Shown: piece by piece, positions 18,234-27,673 of the stretch | How positions within the stretch are numbered: position 1 is the stretch's first letter | How the letters are laid out: every line of letters begins with the position of its first letter | DNA from: Kluyvera sp047971185 | Lineage (GTDB): Bacteria; Pseudomonadota; Gammaproteobacteria; Enterobacterales; Enterobacteriaceae | Assembly: GCF_047971185.1 (NCBI RefSeq) | Contig: NZ_JBKDZH010000015.1 | Coordinates: forward strand, 102,215 to 166,214 | DNA length: 64,000 nt | Reading direction: 5' to 3' | Program-made: the position numbers and the translations under genes | The notes under the pieces: generated by a model | What the model saw: only the letters and a program-made list of their open reading frames with translations | Told to the model about the DNA's origin: nothing | The model's database searches: none

Positions 18234-19189
18234 CGCTGCTGGCCTGGTGCGTTGCGTGGTTGCTCGACGTCGCGATTGGCGACCCGCAAAACTGGCCGCA
18301 TCCGGTACGCTGGATAGGCAACCTGATTACCCTCGTCCAGCGCGCCGTGCGCCGCGCATGCCGTAGCGACCGCGCCCTGCGCGTCGGCGGCGGCGTGATG
18401 TGGCTGGTGGTGGTCGGGCTGACCTACGGCATCGCCTGGGGCGTGCTGCATCTGGCGACGTTGATTCACCCGTGGTTGGGCTGGGGCATTGAGGTGTGGA
18501 TGATTTTCACCGTGCTGGCCGGGCGCTGCCTCGCCCGCTCGGCGCAGGACGTTGAGCGCCCTCTGCGCGCGGGCGAGCTGGCTGAAAGCCGCCTCAAGCT
18601 GTCGTGGATTGTTGGCCGCGATACCTCGCAGTTACAGCCGGAACAGATTAACCGCGCGGTGGTGGAGACGGTGGCGGAAAACACCGTCGACGGCATTATC
18701 GCGCCGCTGTTTTTCCTGCTGCTCGGCGGCGCGCCGCTGGCGATGGCCTATAAGGCGGTCAACACCCTCGATTCAATGGTCGGCTACAAGCATGAAAAGT
18801 ACCGCGCCATCGGCATGGTCAGCGCCCGGCTGGATGACGTCGCGAACTACATTCCCGCGCGCCTGAGCTGGCTGCTGATTAGCGCCGCCGCGTTGCTCTG
18901 CCGCCTTGACGCCCCGCGCGCGCTGCGCATCGGCTGGCGCGACCGTTATCACCACAGCAGCCCGAACTGCGCGTGGTCAGAGGCCGCCGTCGCCGGGGCG
19001 CTGGGCATCCGCCTTGGCGGCCCGAACGACTATTTTGGCCAGCGCGTGGAGAAGCCGTGGATCGGCGACGCCCGCCGCGCGATCGCCATTGATGATATTT
19101 CCCGAACGATACGACTGATGTGGGTGGCATCCACGCTGGCCCTGCTGCTGTTTATGGCGGTCAGGTACTGGCTGGTGGGCGCGGCCTGA
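18230..19189 (+). CDS. cbiB: Adenosylcobinamide-phosphate synthase
   Basis: Inner-membrane enzyme attaching aminopropanol (phosphate) to adenosylcobyric acid, using the CobD product. 319 aa, as in Salmonella. Several membrane segments are visible (N-terminal LLAWCVAWLLDVAIG, residues about 62-82, and a C-terminal LALLLFMAVRYWLVG), and the conserved NWPHPVRWIG, ENTVDGIIAPLFF and DSMVGYKHEKYR motifs identify the family. Start overlaps cbiA as ATGA. Confidence 0.96.
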   Translation: MTLLAWCVAWLLDVAIGDPQNWPHPVRWIGNLITLVQRAVRRACRSDRALRVGGGVMWLVVVGLTYGIAWGVLHLATLIHPWLGWGIEVWMIFTVLAGRCLARSAQDVERPLRAGELAESRLKLSWIVGRDTSQLQPEQINRAVVETVAENTVDGIIAPLFFLLLGGAPLAMAYKAVNTLDSMVGYKHEKYRAIGMVSARLDDVANYIPARLSWLLISAAALLCRLDAPRALRIGWRDRYHHSSPNCAWSEAAVAGALGIRLGGPNDYFGQRVEKPWIGDARRAIAIDDISRTIRLMWVASTLALLLFMAVRYWLVGAA

Positions 19190-19199
19190 GGAGAACGGC

Positions 19200-19835
19200 A
19201 TGAACTATATCCAGCAACCGCAAGCGATTGAGCGCAAAAGCTTCGAGATAATCAGCGAGATTATCGCGCAAACTCGCCCGGCGTATCGCTTCGACAGCCC
19301 GCTGCACGAGGCGATAATCAAACGGGTGATCCACACCACCGCCGACTTCGACTGGCTGGATATTCTGTGGTTCGCCCCGGACGCGCTCGACCGCCTGAGC
19401 GAGGCGCTCAGCCGCCCGTGCACGCTGTACACCGACACCACCATGGCGCTGTCCGGCATCAATAAAAACCTGCTGGCGACCTTCGGCGGCGAATGCCGCT
19501 GCTACATCAGCGACCCGCGGGTGGTGCGTGAGGCCAAAGCGCAGGGCATCACCCGTTCGATGGCGGCGGTGGATATCGCCGTTAAAGAAGAGGGCGACAA
19601 AGTGTTTGTCTTCGGCAACGCGCCAACCGCGCTGTTCCGTCTACTGGAGCATAAAGGCTTAGCGGTCGGCGGCGTGGTGGGCGTACCGGTCGGTTTTGTC
19701 GGCGCGGCGGAGTCGAAAGAGGCGCTAAGCCACAGCGGGCTGCCGGGCATTGCCGCGCTGGGGCGCAAGGGGGGCAGCAACGTCGCGGCGGCGATCGTCA
19801 ACGCCATCCTCTACCACTTGCAGGCCGCGCAATGA
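19200..19835 (+). CDS. cbiC: Cobalt-precorrin-8 methylmutase
   Basis: Moves the C-11 methyl group to C-12, giving cobyrinic acid. 211 aa (210 in Salmonella). The N-terminus reads MNYIQQPQAIERKSFEII, and the active-site His lies in IIKRVIHTTADFDW near residue 42; the C-terminus carries GRKGGSNVAAAIVNA. A clear ribosome site GAGGAGAA precedes the ATG. It follows cbiB by 10 bases and overlaps cbiD by 4. Confidence 0.96.
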   Translation: MNYIQQPQAIERKSFEIISEIIAQTRPAYRFDSPLHEAIIKRVIHTTADFDWLDILWFAPDALDRLSEALSRPCTLYTDTTMALSGINKNLLATFGGECRCYISDPRVVREAKAQGITRSMAAVDIAVKEEGDKVFVFGNAPTALFRLLEHKGLAVGGVVGVPVGFVGAAESKEALSHSGLPGIAALGRKGGSNVAAAIVNAILYHLQAAQ

Positions 19836-20971
19836 GCGACGCCGCCTTCGACGCCCCGGTCTGGCATAACGGCAAAGCGCTGCGCAAAGGCTATACCACC
19901 GGTTCCTGCGCCACGGCGGCGGCGAAAGTTGCCGCGCTGATGGTGATGCGTCAGCACCTGATTCACCAGGTGTCGATCGTCACGCCGTCGGGCGCCACGC
20001 TGAATATGAACGTCGAGTCGCCGCACGTTGAGGGGCAGCAGGGCATCGCCGCCATTCGTAAAGACGGCGGCGATGACGTCGACGCCACCCACGGGATGCT
20101 GATTTTCGCCCGCGTCACCCTTAACGACGGCGGGGAAATCGTCCTGCGCGGCGGCGAGGGCGTGGGCACCGTTACCCGTAAAGGTATCGGCTTGCCCATC
20201 GGCAGCGCGGCGATCAACCGTACCCCGCGCCACACCATCGAAAGCGCGGTACGCGAGGCGATTGGTCCGGCGCGCGGCGCGGAGGTGGAAATCTTTGCCC
20301 CGGAAGGGGAAGAGCGGGCGAAAAAAACCTACAACGCGCGGCTCGGCATTATCGGCGGGATCTCGATTATTGGCACCACCGGCATCGTCACGCCGATGTC
20401 GGAAGAGAGCTGGAAGCGCTCGCTGGCGCTGGAGCTGGAGATGAAGCGCGCGGCGGGGCTGGAGCGGGTGATTCTGGTGCCGGGCAACCACGGCGAGCGC
20501 TTCGTGCGCGAGCAGCTGGGCCTCGACCCGCAGAGCGTAGTGACGATGAGTAACTTCGTTGGCTACATGATTGAAGAGGCGGTACGCCTCGGCTTTCGCC
20601 AGATTGTGCTGATCGGCCACCCCGGCAAGCTGATTAAAATCGCTGCCGGGATTTTCCACACCCATAGCCATATCGCCGATGCGCGAATGGAAACGCTGGT
20701 CGCCCATCTGGCGCTGCTCGGCGCGCCGCTTGAGCTGCTGAAGCGGGTGAGCGACTGCGACACCACCGAGGCGGCAATGGAGCATATCGAGGCCTGCGGT
20801 TTTCAGCACATCTACAACCACCTTGCCGAGCGCATCTGCCAGCGCGTACAGCAGCGCCTGCGCTTTACGCAAAATCCGCCACGCTGCGACGCGATTATGT
20901 TCTCGTTCGATAACCAGATCCTCGGCAGCAGCCGCCCGGTCGCCGAGATTGTGGGGGACGGGCCATGTTAA
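19832..20971 (+). CDS. cbiD: Cobalt-precorrin-5B C(1)-methyltransferase
   Basis: Methylates C-1 of the ring after loss of the C-20 fragment in the anaerobic pathway. 379 aa, the family length. Recognised by LRKGYTTGSCATAAAKVA near residues 12-29 and by GHPGKLIKIAAGIFHTHS near residue 265. CbiD is a hallmark of the cobalt-early route. Overlaps cbiC by 4 and cbiE by 7 bases. Confidence 0.96.
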   Translation: MSDAAFDAPVWHNGKALRKGYTTGSCATAAAKVAALMVMRQHLIHQVSIVTPSGATLNMNVESPHVEGQQGIAAIRKDGGDDVDATHGMLIFARVTLNDGGEIVLRGGEGVGTVTRKGIGLPIGSAAINRTPRHTIESAVREAIGPARGAEVEIFAPEGEERAKKTYNARLGIIGGISIIGTTGIVTPMSEESWKRSLALELEMKRAAGLERVILVPGNHGERFVREQLGLDPQSVVTMSNFVGYMIEEAVRLGFRQIVLIGHPGKLIKIAAGIFHTHSHIADARMETLVAHLALLGAPLELLKRVSDCDTTEAAMEHIEACGFQHIYNHLAERICQRVQQRLRFTQNPPRCDAIMFSFDNQILGSSRPVAEIVGDGPC

Positions 20972-21570
20972 CCGTCGTGGGGATGGGACCGGCGGGCACG
21001 CAGCTGATGACCCCGCAGGCCAAAGAGGCCGTTGCCCGCGCCGACGCGCTGGTGGGCGGCGCGCGCCATCTGGCGCAGTTCCCGGACTTTGCCGGCGAGC
21101 GCTGCCCGCTGGGGGCCAATATCCCACAGGTGCTGGCGTGGATTAGCGCAAGGGCGGCGCAGAACGTGGTGGTGCTGGCCTCCGGCGACCCGCTGTTTTA
21201 CGGCATCGGCACGCGGCTGATTGCCCACTTTGGCCGCGACAACGTGCAGGTGATCCCCGGCATCAGCGCGGTGCAGTACCTGTGCGCGCGGGCGGGCATC
21301 GACATGAATGACATGTGGCTGACCAGCAGCCACGGGCGCGACGTGTGCTTCGACGCGCTCGCCGCGCATCGCAAGGTGGCGATGGTCACCGATCGACGCT
21401 GTGGGCCAAAAGAGATTGCCGCCGCGCTGGTCGCGCGCGGCAAAGGCCATCGCTGGATGGTGATTGGCGAAAATCTGGCGCAGGACAATGAACGGATCCA
21501 CTGGCTACCGGTCAGTGCGGTCCACCAGGACTATGACATGAACACGGTGGTGATCCTCGATGAAAGATGA
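20965..21570 (+). CDS. cbiE: Cobalt-precorrin-7 C(5)-methyltransferase
   Basis: SAM-dependent methylation of C-5. 201 aa with the tetrapyrrole-methylase signature: MLTVVGMGPAGTQLMTPQA at the N-terminus, VVVLASGDPLFYGIG near residue 68 and VQVIPGISAVQYLCAR near residue 94. In many bacteria CbiE and CbiT are fused (CobL); here they are separate genes overlapping by 11 bases. Confidence 0.96.
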   Translation: MLTVVGMGPAGTQLMTPQAKEAVARADALVGGARHLAQFPDFAGERCPLGANIPQVLAWISARAAQNVVVLASGDPLFYGIGTRLIAHFGRDNVQVIPGISAVQYLCARAGIDMNDMWLTSSHGRDVCFDALAAHRKVAMVTDRRCGPKEIAAALVARGKGHRWMVIGENLAQDNERIHWLPVSAVHQDYDMNTVVILDER

Positions 21571-22129
21571 GCTGTTTCTGCGCGGCGAAAAGGTACCGAT
21601 GACCAAAGAGGCGGTGCGCGCGCTGGCGCTGGCGAAGCTGGAGCTGCACTGGGCCAGCCACCTGATTGATATCGGGGCCGGGACCGGCAGCGTGTCGATT
21701 GAAGCGGCGCTGCAAAAACCGACGCTGGCGGTGACGGCGATTGAGCGCAACCCGGCGGCGCTGCGCCTGCTGGCGGAGAACTGCCAGCGCTTTGCCTGCG
21801 GCAACGTATCGATTGTGGGCGGCGAAGCGCCGGACGTCAGCGTGGATCAGGCCGACGCCATCTTTATGGGCGGCAGCGGCGGCCATCTCTGCGCGCTGAT
21901 TGACTGGTCGCTACAGCACCTGCGCCTCGGCGGGCGGCTGGTGATGACCTTTATTCTGCAGGAAAACCTGCATTGCGCCCTCGAGCACCTCCAGCAGGCG
22001 GGCGTGACGGCGATTGACTGCCAGCAGTTGAACGTATCGACGCTCACCGCGCTCGGCAGCGGCCATTACTTCAAACCGCATAATCCCGTTTTTGTGATTG
22101 CCTGTCAGAAGGAAGAAATCCATGAGTGA
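21560..22129 (+). CDS. cbiT: Cobalt-precorrin-6B C(15)-methyltransferase (decarboxylating)
   Basis: Methylates C-15 and decarboxylates the C-12 acetate. 189 aa (192 in Salmonella). A class I Rossmann methyltransferase, unlike its neighbours: SAM motif LIDIGAGTGSVSIEAAL near residues 35-51 and IFMGGSGGHL near 103. Overlaps cbiE by 11 bases and cbiF by 8. Confidence 0.95.
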   Translation: MKDELFLRGEKVPMTKEAVRALALAKLELHWASHLIDIGAGTGSVSIEAALQKPTLAVTAIERNPAALRLLAENCQRFACGNVSIVGGEAPDVSVDQADAIFMGGSGGHLCALIDWSLQHLRLGGRLVMTFILQENLHCALEHLQQAGVTAIDCQQLNVSTLTALGSGHYFKPHNPVFVIACQKEEIHE

Positions 22130-22895
22130 TGCTTTTGATTCACGCTGTGTCTGGTTCGTCGGTGCCGGGCCGGGCGATCGCGACCTGATCACCCTGAAGG
22201 GCTACCGCCTGCTGCAACAGGCGCAGGTGGTGATTTACGCCGGTTCGCTGATTAATACCGAACTGCTGGATTACTGCCCGCCAGAGGCCGAATGCCACGA
22301 CAGCGCCGAACTGCATCTGGAACAGATTCTCGACCTGATGGAAGCCGGCGTGAAGGCCGGGAAAACGGTGGTGCGGCTGCAAACCGGCGACGTGTCGCTG
22401 TACGGCTCGGTGCGCGAGCAGGGCGAAGAGCTGACCCGTCGCGGCATTCGCTGGCAGGTGGTGCCGGGCGTCAGCGCGTTTCTCGGCGCGGCGGCGGAGC
22501 TGGGCGTGGAGTACACGGTGCCGGAAGTGTCGCAGAGCCTGATTATCACCCGGCTGGAAGGACGCACGCCGGTGCCGGAGCGCGAACAGCTGGAGTCATT
22601 TGCCCGGCACCAGACTTCGATGGCCATTTACCTTTCGGTACAGCGTATCCATAAAGTGGCCGAACGGCTGATCGACGGCGGCTACCCGGCCAGCACGCCG
22701 GTGGCGGTGGTCTACAAGGCCACCTGGCCGGAAAGCCAGACGGTGCGCGGCACGCTGGCGGACATTGGCGATAGGGTGCGCGACGCGGGCATTCGCAAAA
22801 CGGCGCTGATTCTGGTCGGCAATTTCCTCGGCGAGGAGTACCACTACTCGCGGCTGTACGCGGCGGATTTCAGCCATGAATACCGTAAAGCCTGA
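22122..22895 (+). CDS. cbiF: Cobalt-precorrin-4 C(11)-methyltransferase
   Basis: SAM-dependent C-11 methylation. The ATG at 22122 follows AGGAAGAAATCC and gives 257 aa, the Salmonella length; an in-frame codon at 22098 lies in cbiT without a ribosome site. Signatures are WFVGAGPGDRDLITLKGYR at residues 10-28, RLQTGDVSLYGSVREQ near 85-100 and VVPGVSAFLGAAAELG near 114-129. Overlaps cbiG by 20 bases. Confidence 0.96.
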   Translation: MSDAFDSRCVWFVGAGPGDRDLITLKGYRLLQQAQVVIYAGSLINTELLDYCPPEAECHDSAELHLEQILDLMEAGVKAGKTVVRLQTGDVSLYGSVREQGEELTRRGIRWQVVPGVSAFLGAAAELGVEYTVPEVSQSLIITRLEGRTPVPEREQLESFARHQTSMAIYLSVQRIHKVAERLIDGGYPASTPVAVVYKATWPESQTVRGTLADIGDRVRDAGIRKTALILVGNFLGEEYHYSRLYAADFSHEYRKA

Positions 22896-23937
22896 GCGTA
22901 TAGCGCTGTTCTGCCTGACCCCCGGCGGCGTGGCGCTGGCCCGACGGCTGCACGTGGCGCTGCCGATGACCTGCTATACCCGCGAGACGCTGGTTGAACC
23001 GGGGTTTCTCCCTTTCGACGGCAGCTTTGCCCACACCGTGCAGCAGGCGTTTACGCGCTATCCGGCGCTGATTTTTATCGGCGCGACCGGCATTGCGGTG
23101 CGCGTACTGTCGCCGCTGCTGGTCGATAAGCTCAGCGACCCGGCGGTGGTGGTGATTGATGAGCGCGGCCAGCACGTGATCAGCCTGCTCTCCGGCCACG
23201 TTGGCGGCGCGAATGCGCTGGCGCGCGAGCTGGCGGCCATTCTTGGCGTTAAGCCGGTGATCACCACCGCCACCGACGTTAACGATGTCGCGGCGCTGGA
23301 TACGCTGGCCTGCCAGCTCAACGGGCGCATTGACGATTTTCGCACGGCGGTGAAAACCGTCAACCAGATGCTGGTCAGCCAGCAGCGCGTGGGGCTGTGG
23401 TGGGACGAGGAATTTAGCGATGAGATCAGCCGCTGTGACCGACGCGGGTTTATCAGCGTTGCCGACCTGAACGCGCTGCCCGAACTGGACGCGCTGGTGT
23501 GCATCACCCTGCGCGCTGCGCTGCCTGAACTGCCGCTTCCGCACTGGAAGCTGGTGCCGCGGCGGGTGGTGGCGGGTATCGGCTGTCGGCGCGGCACGCC
23601 GTGCGGGCAGATAAGTGAACTGTTGCATCGCCAGCTGGCGCTACAGGGGCTGGACCCGCTGGCGCTGAAGGCTATCGGCAGCATTGTCCTCAAGCAGGAC
23701 GAACTGGGGCTGATTCAGCTGGCGAGCGACCTTGATGTGCCGTTTGAGATTTTTAGCGTGGCCGCCCTGCGCGAGCATGAGCACCGTTTTCCCTCGTCGC
23801 TGTTTGTGAAACAAACGGTGGGCGTCGGCAGCGTCTCCGGCCCGGCGGCGTGGCTGCTGAGCCAAGGACACGTGATTGGCGAGACGCTGCGGGAGCAGGG
23901 AACCACTATTACTTTGGGAGTGACACACAGATGTTAA
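22876..23937 (+). CDS. cbiG: Cobalt-precorrin-5A hydrolase
   Basis: Opens the delta-lactone and releases acetaldehyde, the ring-contraction step specific to the anaerobic pathway. 353 aa (351 in Salmonella). The core shows IFIGATGIAVRVLSPLL near residues 72-88 and SGHVGGANALARELA near 108-122; the C-terminal CobE-like domain shows VVAGIGCRRGTP near 232-243. Overlaps both cbiF and cbiH, so it should be translationally coupled. Confidence 0.95.
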   Translation: MNTVKPERIALFCLTPGGVALARRLHVALPMTCYTRETLVEPGFLPFDGSFAHTVQQAFTRYPALIFIGATGIAVRVLSPLLVDKLSDPAVVVIDERGQHVISLLSGHVGGANALARELAAILGVKPVITTATDVNDVAALDTLACQLNGRIDDFRTAVKTVNQMLVSQQRVGLWWDEEFSDEISRCDRRGFISVADLNALPELDALVCITLRAALPELPLPHWKLVPRRVVAGIGCRRGTPCGQISELLHRQLALQGLDPLALKAIGSIVLKQDELGLIQLASDLDVPFEIFSVAALREHEHRFPSSLFVKQTVGVGSVSGPAAWLLSQGHVIGETLREQGTTITLGVTHRC

Positions 23938-24656
23938 GCGTAATTGGAATTGGCCCTGGCTCGCAGGCGATGATGACCATGGAGGCGGTCGAGGCGTTGC
24001 AGGCGGCGGAAATCGTCGTCGGCTATAAAACCTATACCCACCTGGTCAAAGCCTTTACCGGCGACAAGCAGGTGATCAAAACCGGGATGTGCAAAGAGAT
24101 TGAACGCTGCCAGGCCGCCATTGAGCTGGCGCAGGCCGGGCACAACGTGGCGCTGATCAGCAGCGGCGACGCGGGCATCTACGGCATGGCCGGGCTGGTG
24201 CTGGAGCTGGTCAGCAAGCAGAAGCTGGACGTCGAGGTACGCCTGATCCCGGGGATGACCGCCAGCATCGCCGCCGCGTCGCTGCTCGGCGCGCCGCTGA
24301 TGCACGATTTCTGCCATATCAGCCTCAGCGACCTGCTGACCCCGTGGCCGGTGATTGAAAAACGCATTATCGCCGCCGGGGAAGCCGACTTCGTTATCTG
24401 TTTTTACAACCCGCGCAGCCGTGGCCGTGAAGGGCATCTGGCTCGCGCCTTTGAACTGCTTTCCGCCGTGAAAAGCGCCGACACCCCGGTAGGCGTGGTG
24501 AAATCCGCCGGGCGCAAGAAACAAGAAAAATGGCTGACCACGCTCGGTGAAATGGACTTCGAACCGGTAGACATGACCAGCCTGGTTATCGTCGGCAACA
24601 AAACCACCTACGTGCAGGACGGCCTGATGATTACCCCGCGAGGCTACGTGCTGTGA
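23931..24656 (+). CDS. cbiH: Cobalt-precorrin-3B C(17)-methyltransferase
   Basis: Methylates C-17 with ring contraction. The ATG at 23931 (MLSVIGIGPGSQAMM) gives 241 aa, equal to Salmonella CbiH. Tetrapyrrole methylase motifs: GIGPGS near residue 6, ALISSGDAGIYGMAG near 75-89 and RLIPGMTASIAAASLLGAPL near 104-123. No C-terminal extension is present. Overlaps cbiG by 7 and cbiJ by 4 bases. Confidence 0.96.
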   Translation: MLSVIGIGPGSQAMMTMEAVEALQAAEIVVGYKTYTHLVKAFTGDKQVIKTGMCKEIERCQAAIELAQAGHNVALISSGDAGIYGMAGLVLELVSKQKLDVEVRLIPGMTASIAAASLLGAPLMHDFCHISLSDLLTPWPVIEKRIIAAGEADFVICFYNPRSRGREGHLARAFELLSAVKSADTPVGVVKSAGRKKQEKWLTTLGEMDFEPVDMTSLVIVGNKTTYVQDGLMITPRGYVL

Positions 24657-25447
24657 GCTTTGGCGAAGTTCTGGTGGTGGGCGGCACCAGCGATGCGCGG
24701 GCGATCTGCCAGCAGCTTGACGCCGCGAACGTGCCGTACACCGTGTCGGTCGCCACGCCCACCGGCGAAGCGCTGGCGGGCGATATTCAGGGGCAGGTGC
24801 GCTGCGGGCGGCTGGATCGCGCTGAGCTGGCGGCCTGGCTGCGGGCGCACGGTACCCGCTGGGTGATTGACGCTTCGCATCCGTACGCCGAAGCGGTGAG
24901 CCGTAACGTGGTGGACGCCTGTGCGCAGACGGGCGTGCTGCTGAGCCGCTATCAGCGCCCGGAGCAGCTTGATGCGCTAGAGCATCCGCTGCTGCATTAC
25001 GTCGCTAGTATTGACGAGGCCTGCGCGCTGATTACTGGCCTGGGCCAGCGCGTTCTGTTGACCACCGGCAGTAAGGACCTGGCGAAGTGGCGTGAGGGGC
25101 TGCCCGATAAAACCCTGCTCGCGCGGGTGCTACCGGTGGCGGAGGTGGTGCAGCAGTGTACCGATCTCGGCTTTGGCGTCGGCGAAATCTTCGCCATTTG
25201 CGCGCCGTTCAGCGCCGGGTTTAACGCCGCCTTTTACCGTCACTGCCGCGCCGACGTGGTGGTGACCAAAGCCTCCGGCGCGGAGGGCGGCTATCAGCAG
25301 AAAGTGCAGCCGTGCCTCGACGCCGGTATCCCTTGCGTAGTGATAACCCGCCCCGCGCCGCTGGTGCGCGGCGAAGAGTTACTGGAAAGTTTATCTGCTT
25401 TTGCCGGGCGCCTGGCGCGCTGGCAGGCCTCGGCATCAGGAAAATAA
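24653..25447 (+). CDS. cbiJ: Cobalt-precorrin-6A reductase
   Basis: NADH-dependent reduction of cobalt-precorrin-6A. 264 aa (263 in Salmonella). Starts with GTG in the overlap GTGA with the cbiH stop, the only operon gene with a non-ATG start. VLVVGGTSDARAICQQL at residues 6-22 is the nucleotide-binding loop, RWVIDASHPYAEAVSRN lies near 66-82, and VVTKASGAEGGYQQK near 203-217. Confidence 0.95.
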   Translation: MSFGEVLVVGGTSDARAICQQLDAANVPYTVSVATPTGEALAGDIQGQVRCGRLDRAELAAWLRAHGTRWVIDASHPYAEAVSRNVVDACAQTGVLLSRYQRPEQLDALEHPLLHYVASIDEACALITGLGQRVLLTTGSKDLAKWREGLPDKTLLARVLPVAEVVQQCTDLGFGVGEIFAICAPFSAGFNAAFYRHCRADVVVTKASGAEGGYQQKVQPCLDAGIPCVVITRPAPLVRGEELLESLSAFAGRLARWQASASGK

Positions 25448-25448
25448 G

Positions 25449-26228
25449 ATGAAAAAAGCCCTTTTGGTGGTCAGCTTTGGTACCAGCTACCACGACACCT
25501 GTGAAAAAAATATTGTCGCCTGCGAACGCGAACTGGCGGCAAGCTGCCCGGATCGCGATCTGTTTCGCGCGTTTACCTCCGGGATGATTATCCGCAAGCT
25601 CAAACAGCGCGATGGCCTCGACATCGACACGCCGCTGGAGGCGCTGCAAAAGCTGGCCGAGCAGGGCTATGACGATGTCGCCGTGCAGTCTTTGCACATT
25701 ATCAACGGTGACGAATACGAGAAAATCGCCCGTGAAGTGCAGAGCCTGCGCCCGTTGTTCAAACGCCTGACGCTGGGCACGCCGCTGTTGAGCGGCCACG
25801 ATGACTACGTGCGCCTGATGCAGGCGCTGGAACAGCAGATGCCAGCGCTGAACGCCAACGAAAAGGTGGTGTTTATGGGCCACGGTGCCAGCCACCATGC
25901 TTTCGCCGCCTACGCCTGTCTGGACCACATGATGACCGCCCAGCGTTTCCCGGCGCGCGTTGGCGCAGTGGAGAGCTACCCGGAAGTTGACGTGCTGATT
26001 GAGAGCCTGCGCAACGAGGGCGTGCGGGCTGTCCATCTGATGCCGCTGATGCTGGTGGCGGGCGACCACGCCATTAACGACATGGCCTCTGACGAAGACG
26101 ACTCGTGGAAAACCTTATTCACCGCCGCCGGTATTACCGCCACGCCGTGGCTGCGCGGGCTGGGCGAGAACCCGGTGATTCGGGCCATGTTTGTCGAACA
26201 TCTACACCAATCGCTGGAGGCGGCATGA
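25449..26228 (+). CDS. cbiK: Sirohydrochlorin cobaltochelatase (class II)
   Basis: Inserts Co2+ into sirohydrochlorin (or its precorrin form), committing it to the cobalt-early pathway. 259 aa (264 in Salmonella). The chelatase His is in VVFMGHGASHHAFA near residue 140, and the second His in LMLVAGDHAINDMASDED near residue 203. No signal peptide, so it is the cytoplasmic biosynthetic form, not the periplasmic haem-binding type. Begins one base after the cbiJ stop. Confidence 0.96.
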   Translation: MKKALLVVSFGTSYHDTCEKNIVACERELAASCPDRDLFRAFTSGMIIRKLKQRDGLDIDTPLEALQKLAEQGYDDVAVQSLHIINGDEYEKIAREVQSLRPLFKRLTLGTPLLSGHDDYVRLMQALEQQMPALNANEKVVFMGHGASHHAFAAYACLDHMMTAQRFPARVGAVESYPEVDVLIESLRNEGVRAVHLMPLMLVAGDHAINDMASDEDDSWKTLFTAAGITATPWLRGLGENPVIRAMFVEHLHQSLEAA

Positions 26229-26938
26229 GCGGAAAACTGTATGCCCTGAGCACCGGTCCCGGCGCATCTGACCTGATTACCGTGCGCGCCGCGCGCATCC
26301 TTGGCTCGCTGGACGTGCTGTACGCCCCGGCGGGGCGCAAAGGCGGCGACAGCCTGGCGCTCTCCATCGTGCGTGAATACCTCGGCGAGCAGACGGAAGT
26401 GTGCTGCTGTCACTTCCCGATGAGCGCCGACAGTGCGGAGAAAGAGGCGGTGTGGGACGACGTCTCCGGCGCGATGGTGCGCGAAGTGGAAGCCGGTAAA
26501 CGCGTGGGATTTATCACCCTCGGCGACGCGATGCTGTTCAGCACCTGGGTCTTTTTGCTCCAGCGCATCGGCAGCCCGGCGTGGCTGGAGATTGTTCCCG
26601 GCGTCACCTCATTCGCCGCCATTGCCGCCCGCGCGCAGATGCCGCTGGCGATGGAACAGCAGTCGCTGGCGGTCGTTGCCTGCACCGCGCCGGAAGCGGA
26701 CATTGAACGCGCGCTGGCGCAGCACGATAGCCTGGTGCTGATGAAGGTGTACGGGCGTTTCCCGCGCATCAAGGCGCTGCTGGCGAAGGCCGGGTTGCTG
26801 GACCACGCGCTGCTGATGGCCGAAGCCACGCTCCCCGGCGAGCAGTGCTGGCGCAATCTGGCAGAGGTCAGCGACGAGCAGCCGCTGCCCTATTTCTCGA
26901 CCATTCTGGTCAACAAGCAATGGGAGGCGAAACGATGA
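26225..26938 (+). CDS. cbiL: Cobalt-precorrin-2 C(20)-methyltransferase
   Basis: SAM-dependent C-20 methylation, the first methylation after cobalt insertion. The ATG at 26225 (GGAGGCGGC upstream) gives 237 aa, as in Salmonella. Signatures: LYALSTGPGASDLITVRAAR near residues 5-24, VGFITLGDAMLFSTWV near 90-105, and EIVPGVTSFAAIAARAQMPL near 121-140. Overlaps cbiK and cbiM by 4 bases each. Confidence 0.96.
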   Translation: MSGKLYALSTGPGASDLITVRAARILGSLDVLYAPAGRKGGDSLALSIVREYLGEQTEVCCCHFPMSADSAEKEAVWDDVSGAMVREVEAGKRVGFITLGDAMLFSTWVFLLQRIGSPAWLEIVPGVTSFAAIAARAQMPLAMEQQSLAVVACTAPEADIERALAQHDSLVLMKVYGRFPRIKALLAKAGLLDHALLMAEATLPGEQCWRNLAEVSDEQPLPYFSTILVNKQWEAKR

Positions 26939-27672
26939 AAGCAGAACAGCAGTTGAAAAAGCTGTCGTTAAGCGGCCTGGCGGCGGCGCTGTTGCTGCTG
27001 GTGGTACCGGAGCAGGCGTTCGCCATGCACATTATGGAAGGCTTTCTGCCGCCGGTGTGGGCGCTGGCCTGGTGGCTGCTGTTTTTACCCTGCCTGTGGT
27101 ACGGGCTGGTGCGCCTGCGCCGCATCGTGCAGGACGATAGCAACCAGAAGGTGCTGCTGGCGCTGTGCGGGGCGTTTATCTTCGTGCTGTCGGCGCTGAA
27201 AATTCCGTCGGTGACCGGTAGCTGCTCGCACCCGACCGGCGTTGGCCTGGCGGTGATTCTGTTCGGGCCGGGCGTGGTGGCGATCCTCGGGGCGATCGTG
27301 CTGCTGTTCCAGGCGCTGCTGCTGGCGCATGGCGGCCTGACGACGCTTGGCGCTAACGGCATGTCGATGGCGGTGATTGGGCCGATCGTCGGCTATCTGG
27401 CGTGGAAAATGGCCTGCAAGGCGGGATTTCGTCGTGATGTGTCGGTGTTTCTCTGCGCGATGCTGGCGGATCTGGCGACCTATTTTGTCACCTCGCTACA
27501 GCTGGGCGTCGCCTTCCCGGACCCGCAGGCGGGGGCGGTCGGATCGAGCCTGAAGTTTATGGCGATCTTTTGCCTGACGCAGATCCCGATCGCCATTGCG
27601 GAAGGGCTACTTACGGTGATGATCTACGATCAGCTGACCAAGCGGCAACTGATCCCGGCGCGAGGGCATTAA
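26935..27672 (+). CDS. cbiM: Cobalt ECF transporter, substrate-specific S component
   Basis: Membrane protein that binds Co2+ and passes it through the CbiMNQO energy-coupling-factor transporter. 245 aa, as in Salmonella. A signal peptide (hydrophobic residues 13-30) ends in AFA, leaving the mature N-terminus MHIMEGFLPP; the His in this Met-His-Ile-Met start is a metal ligand in the family. About six further membrane segments follow, with SCSHPTGVGLAVILFGPG near residue 93. Overlaps cbiL by 4 bases. Confidence 0.96.
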   Translation: MKAEQQLKKLSLSGLAAALLLLVVPEQAFAMHIMEGFLPPVWALAWWLLFLPCLWYGLVRLRRIVQDDSNQKVLLALCGAFIFVLSALKIPSVTGSCSHPTGVGLAVILFGPGVVAILGAIVLLFQALLLAHGGLTTLGANGMSMAVIGPIVGYLAWKMACKAGFRRDVSVFLCAMLADLATYFVTSLQLGVAFPDPQAGAVGSSLKFMAIFCLTQIPIAIAEGLLTVMIYDQLTKRQLIPARGH

Positions 27673-27673
27673 A